DNA from: Pseudomonadota bacterium
GTDB lineage: Bacteria > Chloroflexota > UBA5177
DNA: 63,417 nucleotides
Assembly (NCBI GenBank): GCA_021324655.1
Contig: JAJPIP010000089.1
Span: forward strand, 1 to 63,417
Direction of reading: 5' to 3'
The notes under the pieces are model-generated. The model saw nothing but the letters and a program-made list of their open reading frames with translations, did not search any database and had not been told where the DNA came from. This document shows, in pieces, positions 7,838 through 14,620 of the stretch (positions within the stretch are counted from its first letter, which is position 1; each line of letters starts with the position of its first letter). A program made the position numbers and the translations under genes.

Positions 7838-8058
7838 GCCGAATCTCCTCGCCGCGCGCCCGGCGGCCCCTTACGTGGTGGACCGGCCGGCGGTCTGCTC
7901 TGCGGAGGACGTCCCAGGCCACGTGCGTCGCGTTTCTCTCCGCCGATGCGGTCCTGTATATGGCCGGCACTCTCCTCGACTCGCTGTCGAACCGTCTCCG
8001 CCATCTCCTGGAGCCTTCGGCGGAAGAGGTCCGCCTTCTCACGCGCCTGCTCGTCCAC
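7834..8058 (-). CDS. small coiled-coil protein coupled to the ABM-like gene
   Basis: 74 residues from GTG 8058, preceded by AAAGGGGAAAGG. A longer start at 8097 is open but lacks a ribosome site. The N-terminal half is one amphipathic helix, LFRRRLQEMAETVRQRV. It aligns with NLRDRLQETVSTIRERV near the C-terminus of the 12342 protein. The second half is Pro/Arg/Gly-rich, as in that protein too. The stop overlaps the next ATG (ATGA), so the two are co-translated. It is probably real because of this coupling and similarity. Function unknown. Confidence 0.5.
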   Translation of the reverse strand: MDEQAREKADLFRRRLQEMAETVRQRVEESAGHIQDRIGGEKRDARGLGRPPQSRPPAGPPRKGPPGARRGDSA

Positions 8059-8159
8059 ACCTTTCCCCTTTGGGCGGATGCACCACGCATCGTGCACCCT
8101 TTTCCTGCCCCGGGTAGCAAGTGGTGTGCCTCGGGCCGGATGGCATGAAATTTGCGTCT

Positions 8160-8187
8160 TTGACGGTCAGCAGTGCCGAGATATACC
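8160..8187 (+). promoter_or_regulatory. putative promoter for the 8274 gene
   Basis: TTGACG at 8160-8165 and TATACC at 8182-8187 are 16 bases apart, in the divergent space between the 7834 and 8274 genes. A hairpin (CCACGGC ... GCCGTGG, about 8228-8252) follows in the leader. This suggests the 8274-13748 genes form a transcription unit separate from gvpA-gvpJ. Confidence 0.4.
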
Positions 8188-8273
8188 TGCGGGCGACCTA
8201 ACCCGCCGGCGAGGGCGGTTCTCCGGCCACGGCTGGACGGGCCGTGGCGTGTTCCCTAACGAAGGAGGGCATG

Positions 8274-9218
8274 GTGACTACGGAGGTTGGAGGGGGCGAG
8301 CCGGCGCAGCAGTCCCCGGACGAAGCGCGCAGTCCCAACACAAGCAGCGGTCAACGCGGAGCGCTGAGCCAGGCGCTGCAAGAGCAGATCGCCCAGGCAG
8401 TGGCGCCGATCATGGGCGAACTGCAGAGCCAGATCGCGCAGGCGGTGCAGCAGCACGTGGACCAGGCGCGTGACATGAGTCCTCAGGAAACGCACGACCA
8501 GGTGGACCAGGCACTTGAGCCAATTCGCAGCGAGGTGGAGCGGACCATGCAACAGACGATGGAACAGCAAGACCAGAACACGCAGAACGGTGCCCCCCAG
8601 ACAGAGCGCGAGACTCGGCCGGCCGGCAATCAGTCGTCCCAGCCGCAAGACCAGCAGCAGAACCAGCCGCATGGTCAATCGCAGTCCGGCGGACCAAACG
8701 AGCAGGCGCAGGGCCAGCCATCTGGTCAGCCCCAGCAACAGGAGCAATCCGACCAGCAAGGACAGGAACAGGAGTCACCCATCAAGCTCGCCGCCATGCA
8801 GACGGGTGACGCTCTCAAGAAGACGGTTCAGTGGCTGGTCAAGACCCTGAGGGCCCTGCTGCAAACAGTGCGTTACCTCCTGGAGGCAGTCGCCTATCTC
8901 TTGAAGACGCTCGTGGTTGCCCTCAAGGAAGGCGTGGTCAAGATCGGCTCCGGACTCGGTCACGTGGTCCACGCCATCGGCCAGTGGGCGCTCGGCCTGG
9001 TGAAAAACCTCCTGGGCAAACTCTGGCATGCCTTCGGCACTCAGTTGCTCCAGCGGGCCCTCCACTGGATCGAGTCGCTGGGCGGTAACGATGAGTCAAG
9101 TCAGCCGGCCGGACAGAGCCAGGCGAATCAGCAGCAAAGTCAGCCGGAGGGCCAGGCAGGTTCGCCCGGAGGACAGCAGCAGACCCAGCAGCAACCGGCG
9201 CCGGCAAGCGCGGGCTAA
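8274..9218 (+). CDS. P-motif helix protein with long amphipathic heptad helix
   Basis: 314 residues from GTG 8274 (AAGGAGGG upstream). The ATG at 8271 sits too close to the ribosome site. Units AQAVAPIMGELQSQI (40-54) and DQALEPIRSEVERTM (78-92) are the island's 15-residue P-motif. Residues 95-168 are Q-rich. At 184-218 five perfect heptads follow one another (TVQWLVK, TLRALLQ, TVRYLLE, AVAYLLK, TLVVALK), then a weaker amphipathic stretch to about 265, then another Q-rich tail. A helix with one broad hydrophobic face and no charge-free 20-residue span suggests surface association rather than a true membrane span. No enzyme domain is seen. Confidence 0.7.
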   Translation: MTTEVGGGEPAQQSPDEARSPNTSSGQRGALSQALQEQIAQAVAPIMGELQSQIAQAVQQHVDQARDMSPQETHDQVDQALEPIRSEVERTMQQTMEQQDQNTQNGAPQTERETRPAGNQSSQPQDQQQNQPHGQSQSGGPNEQAQGQPSGQPQQQEQSDQQGQEQESPIKLAAMQTGDALKKTVQWLVKTLRALLQTVRYLLEAVAYLLKTLVVALKEGVVKIGSGLGHVVHAIGQWALGLVKNLLGKLWHAFGTQLLQRALHWIESLGGNDESSQPAGQSQANQQQSQPEGQAGSPGGQQQTQQQPAPASAG

Positions 9219-9331
9219 TCGATGACGGCGTGGCGGCTCGTGGGAACGCCTTGAGCCGCCGCGCCCGAGCTTGACGCCGGCACGCCGGCCGGCGGCGCGT
9301 TCTTTCCGGAGTCCTCACCGAGGAGTACAGC

Positions 9332-10360
9332 GTGAGCACGAACCAACACCCGGAGCAGCAAGGACAGCCGTCGCCCGCGCCCGAAATACACGGGCATGCC
9401 GGCGACGGACAGCCCCTGGATCCAGCGTTCCAGCAGCAGATCCAAAAGCAGCTCCAAGAAGCCATTCGACCTGTGCTGGCTGATTTTCATCTGCAGGTCG
9501 AACAAGCAGCGGAGAGAATGGTGCAGACAGATATCCAGCACGACACGAACGGCAAGGGTGGCGCCGAGAACTCCCAACAAGTCGTGGCGCGATCGGACGC
9601 TGAGACCGGCGCGGCTCCTTCCCCAGGTCAGCAATCCTCCGGGGCGCAATCTTCACCCCAGACGCCGGACAGTGAGCAAGACTCGGCCACGGCTGACGCC
9701 AATCCCGCCGGCGGCGGCACAGGCGACATGCAGTTGCCGGCGCGGCAGGAATCGTCTGCGGTTACGTCGAGTCAAGGTGGCGCATCGACAGGGCAGCCAC
9801 AGTCAAGCTGGCAGCAACTCCAGCAGGCCGCGGTGCGACTGGCGGAGCGGCAGGCTGAAGCCTGGTTGCAGGCCGTGCTTGTCTCCGGATTGGATGCGAT
9901 TCTGGCCGAACCGATGCGGGCACGAGCACAGCAACGCGCTGAAGACGGTTTGCGCGCCGCATTGAATAAGGCTTTCGAGCCCTTGCCGAAGAACGCCACC
10001 ATTCGCGAGCTACGGGAGCAAACCGAGCGGACTCTCAGCGCAATCCTGCGTGAAGTTCTGGACACCGTGTACGCGCCACAGGTCAGGTCGGACCTCGAGC
10101 AGCGCGGAAAGTCCATCAGCCGCGACCTGAGCCACGGAGAATTTAAGGGCGGCCTTCAGCAGGGAGAAGACGCTCTACGCATGCTGGTGGAGGCGCTCAT
10201 CCCCGTGATCAGACGTCAGTGGCAGCGACTGCTTCGTCTCTTGTTGCGCATGATCCTTATCGCCTTGCAGGACACGCTCGGCTCTGACGCCGGCGAGAGC
10301 CTCACGAGTCTCACCGCAGAGCCGGGGCAAGCCTCGAAGTCCGGTGAATCTTCGGCTTGA
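9332..10360 (+). CDS. P-motif helix protein with helical C-terminal domain
   Basis: 342 residues, GTG start with GAGGAG nine bases upstream. The N-terminal P-motif is QEAIRPVLADFHLQV (42-56). A Q/S/P-rich linker spans about 70-155. The C-terminal 170 residues are predicted all-helical from their Leu/Ala spacing (LQAVLVSGLDAILAEPMRAR, TLSAILREVLDTVYAP) and end in a basic-hydrophobic helix (RRQWQRLLRLLLRMILIALQ). There is no match to a family I know. It shares architecture with the 8274 gene before it and the 10515 gene after it: short helix, disordered linker, helical effector part. Confidence 0.65.
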   Translation: MSTNQHPEQQGQPSPAPEIHGHAGDGQPLDPAFQQQIQKQLQEAIRPVLADFHLQVEQAAERMVQTDIQHDTNGKGGAENSQQVVARSDAETGAAPSPGQQSSGAQSSPQTPDSEQDSATADANPAGGGTGDMQLPARQESSAVTSSQGGASTGQPQSSWQQLQQAAVRLAERQAEAWLQAVLVSGLDAILAEPMRARAQQRAEDGLRAALNKAFEPLPKNATIRELREQTERTLSAILREVLDTVYAPQVRSDLEQRGKSISRDLSHGEFKGGLQQGEDALRMLVEALIPVIRRQWQRLLRLLLRMILIALQDTLGSDAGESLTSLTAEPGQASKSGESSA

Positions 10361-10514
10361 CGCGGGCATGAAAGATGCAGAGATGGGCGCACCAAGCGGA
10401 GCCGCGATCCGCCTGGACCGGGGAGACGAGGTTTGCGCCCTGCCGGGCGCGAAGAGCGAGTTTCCGGAAGCATACAGTCAGTACTGATCGCGGCGTGGTG
10501 TAAAGGAGGTCAGC

Positions 10515-11237
10515 GTGACGGTCGACCAACAGCAGACGAGCGAGCAACGCGACTCGGAAGGGAAGCAAGATCAGAATCAGGGCACGCAGCCGACCGGGCA
10601 GAGCAGCCAGGGGCAGGAGGGTAACCAGTCCCAGCCGCAGAGCAACCAGCCCGAAGGGCAGAGCGGCCAGAATCAGCAGCACGGCGGGGAGCATCCGCAG
10701 GGTCAGTCAAGTGGCTCGCAGTCACAGGGTCAGAGCGGACAGTCCGGACAGTCCCATTCCCAGGGCTCGGCAGGCTCGAGCCAGCAACAGGGGCAGCAAA
10801 GTGGACAGCAGTCGCAAGGTCAGGGGGGCCAGCAGGCAGAAGCGGCTAGCGCCAACGCTCTGAGCAATGTCTTGCAGCAGCAGATCTCCCATGCCATGCA
10901 GCCGGTACTGCAGCAGGTGCAGCAGCAGGTATCGCAGGCCGTGCAGCAGCAGATGGATCAGGCGCTTCAGCCGGTGAAGGATCAGCTGTACAAGCAGGTC
11001 GATCAGGCCCTGGAGCCGGTGCAGCGGCAACTCGAGCAGCAGGCCGACAAGGCGATGCAGCCTGTGCGCGAGGAGCTGCACAAACAGGTCGAGCAATCGC
11101 TGGGACCGGTGCGCCAGGAACTCCGACAGCAGGTCGACGAATCGATGCAGGAAGTTCGGAAGGAGTTGCAACAGCAGGTCGAGCAGGCAGTTGCCTCCGC
11201 CTTCTCGGTCGAGGGGCAGGGCAGTTCGTCGCAATAG
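10515..11237 (+). CDS. Q-rich P-motif protein with tandem 15-residue repeats
   Basis: 240 residues, GTG start with AAAGGAGGT. Residues 3-107 are almost entirely Q, S, G, N and E. From residue 125 the protein is built of 15-residue units: SHAMQPVLQQVQQQV, then after an eight-residue SQAVQQQM come DQALQPVKDQLYKQV, DQALEPVQRQLEQQA, DKAMQPVREELHKQV, EQSLGPVRQELRQQV and DESMQEVRKELQQQV. Fifteen residues in four turns (3.75 per turn) would favour a right-handed coiled coil. Repeats of a helix on a vesicle surface recall GvpC, but GvpC repeats are about 33 residues and not of this sequence, so the name GvpC is not given. Confidence 0.7.
   Translation: MTVDQQQTSEQRDSEGKQDQNQGTQPTGQSSQGQEGNQSQPQSNQPEGQSGQNQQHGGEHPQGQSSGSQSQGQSGQSGQSHSQGSAGSSQQQGQQSGQQSQGQGGQQAEAASANALSNVLQQQISHAMQPVLQQVQQQVSQAVQQQMDQALQPVKDQLYKQVDQALEPVQRQLEQQADKAMQPVREELHKQVEQSLGPVRQELRQQVDESMQEVRKELQQQVEQAVASAFSVEGQGSSSQ
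10956..11180 (+). repeat. five in-frame 45-bp repeats coding for 15-residue units
   Basis: Each 45-base unit codes for one D/E-x-[AS]-[LM]-x-[PE]-V helix unit of the 10515 protein. A further unit at 10887-10931 is separated by a 24-base spacer. The units differ at many third positions, so this is an old, selected array rather than a recent slippage product. Confidence 0.75.
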
Positions 11238-11376
11238 CTGATGGCGGCCGGCACGAGACAACCTGCTGATGTTGTCAGCACTATGAGATATGGGACCGCC
11301 GGCGCCTGCCGGCGGTCCTGCAGTACGGGCAGGACGGATCCGGCGCACGAGTCACGATGGCCCAAAGGAGATAGAG

Positions 11377-12345
11377 ATGACCACTGACAGCGAGCAGTAT
11401 CTGGTGGAGACAGTGCCGCGCGCGACGCCATCAACCGACAGCGCGTCAGAACCTCCTGCCTCCGACCAGTCCAATGGACATGATCCGTTCTCTGCGCTCA
11501 GCCAACTGCAGCGGCAGATGATCGACACGATCCGCAATCCGCAGGCCGCACGTGAGGCGTGGCTACGAAACGTTCTACGTGAGTCGGGCGGGCCTTCGAG
11601 CAACGGACAGAATCCGTCGGTGTCGCCGCCGGGGCTGACTCTCTCCATCAGCCCTCAGGATCTTCGGACTACATTGACGGCTATCCTCGATACCGCGTCG
11701 GACGACCTCTTCTCACCGCAGCTCAAAGAAGCGATCGAGAAGCGATTCGGTCAGATGTCCGAGGCGTTGACCGCCGGCATGCGTAAGGCCAAAGTGCCGG
11801 CAGCCGCCATGAAGGAAACACAACCAGAGCTGGACCGGATTCGTGGCGATCTGGTGGAGGCGATGTTCTCGGAGTCACTCCGCCGACAGTTCCATGAGGA
11901 TGCGGAGCTTGCGGTCGCCGCTGTCCTGGGTGGTGACCTGCCGAGTGCACGCCAGTCCGCCCGCACGGCGATGCAATCCCTTGTGCAGCGACGCGCGGAC
12001 ATCATGGCGTCGCATTACGAGCAACTCTATGAGACGTCCCTGCGTGCCGCGGTGGCCGGAATCCAGGAGAAGCTCGGCTCGTCAGCGAAACCGGAGACCC
12101 ACGAAAGAACGCAACCGGACGGGAAAGCCGCGGACAACAACGGCTCCCGCGCATCCGCCCAGCCCGGTGCGATGCCTGACACCCTGAAACGATCTCCCAA
12201 GGCAGCGCAGACGGTCTGGCAGCGCGCCTACGACCGCGCTGCCAGAGAGCAAGGTGAGGGACGGAAGGCGGAGCGAGCCGCCTTCCAGGTACTGCGTGAG
12301 CAGTACGAGAAGAAAGGCGACCGCTGGGTCAAGAAGGCATCGTGA
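11377..12345 (+). CDS. gas vesicle island protein with ChaB-like C-terminal domain
   Basis: 322 residues from ATG 11377, preceded by AAAGGAGATAG. An open frame reaches back to 11290 without a ribosome site. The N-terminal 270 residues are helical with a disordered beginning and no recognised domain. Residues about 273-320 (PKAAQTVWQRAYDRAAREQG ... RAAFQVLREQYEKKGDRWVK) resemble ChaB, a small helical family with the pattern of a W/A-x-x-A-Y helix, an A-x-x-V-A-W-x-x-V-K helix and a K/D-x-W-V-x-K end. The role of ChaB is poorly known. The gene lacks the P-motif of its neighbours but overlaps the next gene, which has it (GTGA). Confidence 0.6.
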   Translation: MTTDSEQYLVETVPRATPSTDSASEPPASDQSNGHDPFSALSQLQRQMIDTIRNPQAAREAWLRNVLRESGGPSSNGQNPSVSPPGLTLSISPQDLRTTLTAILDTASDDLFSPQLKEAIEKRFGQMSEALTAGMRKAKVPAAAMKETQPELDRIRGDLVEAMFSESLRRQFHEDAELAVAAVLGGDLPSARQSARTAMQSLVQRRADIMASHYEQLYETSLRAAVAGIQEKLGSSAKPETHERTQPDGKAADNNGSRASAQPGAMPDTLKRSPKAAQTVWQRAYDRAAREQGEGRKAERAAFQVLREQYEKKGDRWVKKAS

Positions 12346-13748
12346 CGGACGAGCCGACCCCCTTGATCGTCGAGCGGCGCCCGGCTCCAGTATCCGGGGG
12401 CCCCGGTCCGGACGAAGACAATGCGTCAACTCCGGCCGTGACTGACGCCATCCGGGCACAGGTGGCTGAGATGATGGCCCCGGTGCTCTCCGAGTTCAGC
12501 CGGCAGGCTGCCGAGACCGCCCGCGAACGCATTACGCGGGCCGCGCCGGCCATACGCGCCACTATGGAGCGAGAAGTCGATCGCGAGGTGAGGCAGGCGC
12601 TGCAAGAAACAGAACACGATCTGCCGCGGCCGGCCGAGCCGGCTCGTGCCCAGGCTCGGGCAGACACGACCCATCAGCCCCTAAAAAGCCCCGCCGCGCC
12701 AGAGGCACCGCGCCGGTCCGAGGACGGTACCCGGCACGCGGACCAGTCCTCGGATGGCCATCAGTCCGCACCGCACCCTGCCCCCGACGGGCAGAAGGAG
12801 CGAGAAGCGTCGACCCAGTCTGAGGCCCGCAACTCTCTCGACCACCCGCATGACACTGGCTCCCTTACCACGCACTCCGCCCCCTCCAGCCAAGAGGAGC
12901 ATGAACAGAAGAACGAATCTCCCTCTCTGCTCAGCCAGTTCCTGGACTCGCTCCGCGCCGCGGTCCCCGCGGTCATGGAAGAGGGCGCCGACGAACTCGC
13001 TGTCGTGTTTATCGATCGCCTGCTGGACGACGTGTTCTCGGAAGAATCGCGACTGAAGGCCGAGGAGGAAGCGGAAGATGGCGCACGTGAGCTCCTGTCG
13101 CGGGTCGCCGGACCACCAGGTGGCGCCGCGGCATCACCTCTAGACCCGCGCACCGAGCGCCAGGTGTATGAGCTTGCACGCGAGATGGTGAGTGCCCTCT
13201 ACGAGGGACCGCTGCGCGAGCAGATACGCCAGCATGCGGTGGCGGCCGCTGGAGATCTCGTCCACCAGGATGTCGACGGCGCAGAACAGGAAGGGAAAGA
13301 GGTGCTCAGTGCCCTTCTGCACGCGGTGCTCCGGGTCCTGGGGCAGCATGCAGCGGAGGTCACGCACATCGCGCTCAAGCTAGGTACTGCGGCGGCCGCT
13401 GAAGCCGCACAGGAGAAAGTTGAAAGCGCCACCGAGGAAGCGCGAGACGAGCTGGAGGAGGCGCCGCAGGAGTTGCGCGGCCGGGCCCGCGACACGCGGG
13501 AAGAACTGCAGGACCGCACGGCAAACCTGCGCGACCGCCTGCAGGAGACCGTCAGTACGATCCGGGAACGCGTCGGCACGGCTCGCGACGGTATCGACGA
13601 GCGAATGGAAGCGCGGCGCCCCCCGAGCACGGGAGGCGTGGGCCGGCACCCCTCCGCGGGCTCCCGCCTCGGCCGGCATCCCGGCGCCGGTGGACGGCCG
13701 CCGCGCGGACCGAGCGGCAGGCCGCCGTCGTCGGGCCCGAGGCGCTAG
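12342..13748 (+). CDS. P-motif protein with coiled-coil tail
   Basis: 468 residues, GTG start overlapping the previous stop. P-motif at 42-56 (AEMMAPVLSEFSRQA). A long charged, proline-containing linker (75-195) is followed by a helical middle (QFLDSLRAAVPAVMEEGADE and on). From about 364 comes a strongly charged coiled coil (EEARDELEEAPQELRGRA, NLRDRLQETVSTIRERV). The last 45 residues are Gly/Pro/Arg-rich. The coiled coil resembles the small 7834 protein on the opposite strand. This is the last gene of the island; about 170 bases of untranslated DNA separate it from the hsp20 promoter. No enzymatic motif seen. Confidence 0.65.
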   Translation: MTDEPTPLIVERRPAPVSGGPGPDEDNASTPAVTDAIRAQVAEMMAPVLSEFSRQAAETARERITRAAPAIRATMEREVDREVRQALQETEHDLPRPAEPARAQARADTTHQPLKSPAAPEAPRRSEDGTRHADQSSDGHQSAPHPAPDGQKEREASTQSEARNSLDHPHDTGSLTTHSAPSSQEEHEQKNESPSLLSQFLDSLRAAVPAVMEEGADELAVVFIDRLLDDVFSEESRLKAEEEAEDGARELLSRVAGPPGGAAASPLDPRTERQVYELAREMVSALYEGPLREQIRQHAVAAAGDLVHQDVDGAEQEGKEVLSALLHAVLRVLGQHAAEVTHIALKLGTAAAAEAAQEKVESATEEARDELEEAPQELRGRARDTREELQDRTANLRDRLQETVSTIRERVGTARDGIDERMEARRPPSTGGVGRHPSAGSRLGRHPGAGGRPPRGPSGRPPSSGPRR

Positions 13749-13882
13749 CGTTTTCCGCCGCGCCGCACGGTAACAACCGGTAGCCACTCTGCCGAACCGC
13801 ACAGAAGCCGGCGTACACGGACCGAGGCGCGGCGGGCCTCGAGACACGCACCCGCGATACATTGTCGAATTACTTTACAGGG

Positions 13883-13927
13883 TGACTGTCATAGATATTG
13901 ACAGACCCCAAGTCACTGTGGTATGAA
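13883..13927 (+). promoter_or_regulatory. hsp20 promoter with nested inverted repeats
   Basis: TTGACA at 13898-13903 and TATGAA at 13922-13927, 18 bases apart, form a good promoter. CTGTCA (13886-13891) and TGACAG (13899-13904) are inverted with a 7-base spacer and cover the -35. An outer pair, GTGACT (13883-13888) and AGTCAC (13911-13916), encloses it. An inverted repeat with 7-base spacing over a heat-shock promoter has the layout of a HAIR-type (HspR) operator, although the half-site sequence differs. Confidence 0.55.
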
Positions 13928-14006
13928 TATTATGGAAAGCCCCTGTGGCGGGGGCGAACAAATTAGTCCGCGCGCGACGCGCGCGATCGTCAAGGAGGTG
14001 TGTGAT

Positions 14007-14459
14007 ATGGCCACGAATCTGACCCGTTACACGCCCGCCACGCGGACGGGGATCACTCCGCTGCCGGATATGATCAACCGGCTGTTCGAGGAGAGCTTCG
14101 TTTTACCGTCGGTTTTCGATCGCACGTTCCGTCAGGTGACGGGGACCAATCTGTGGGAGACCGACGACGCGTACATCGTCCAGGTGGTGCTGCCGGGTGT
14201 GGATGCCGAGCATGTCGACATTCAAGTGACGGGGCAGCAGCTCACGCTCAAGGGCACGTACAGCATTCCGACTCCCGAGAACGCGAATCTGATCTGGAAG
14301 GGGATTCCTGATGGGAACTTCATGGAGACCATGAGCCTGCCGGACGACGTTGATTCCCTGAAGGCCACCGCCCAGTATGATCAGGGCCTTCTCACCGTGA
14401 CACTACCGAAGGCCGAGCACGCCAAGCCGCAGTCAATCAAGGTCCAGACTGCGCACTGA
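14007..14459 (+). CDS. small heat shock protein, Hsp20/alpha-crystallin family
   Basis: 150 residues. The start ATG follows a perfect AAGGAGGTG. The alpha-crystallin domain runs from LWETDDAYIVQVVLPGVDAE (strands 2-4) through HVDIQVTGQQLTLKG to the hallmark QYDQGLLTVTLPKAE (A-x-x-x-G-L variant near residue 130). sHSPs hold unfolding proteins until Hsp70 takes over. GvpH of haloarchaea has an Hsp20-like fold, so position next to the gas vesicle island may be meaningful, especially with a J-domain GvpF/L in the same island. The gene has its own promoter and can equally be a general stress gene. Confidence 0.92.
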   Translation: MATNLTRYTPATRTGITPLPDMINRLFEESFVLPSVFDRTFRQVTGTNLWETDDAYIVQVVLPGVDAEHVDIQVTGQQLTLKGTYSIPTPENANLIWKGIPDGNFMETMSLPDDVDSLKATAQYDQGLLTVTLPKAEHAKPQSIKVQTAH

Positions 14460-14620
14460 AGGACCGATCAATTCAGGTCGCGGGCGGATATTCCACGGGA
14501 TGTCCGCCCGCGACGCGTCTGTATTGTGAGTCGCGAGAGCCGCGCCCTGCTGTGACGCGCGTACTTACGATATTCTGAGAGCAACAAGTCTCAGGGCGGG
14601 ATCAAACGGGGGAGGCGGCG

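Noticed and set aside
10515-11237. Naming the repeat protein GvpC
   Set aside because: GvpC has about 33-residue repeats with different conserved residues; a 15-residue unit does not justify the name.
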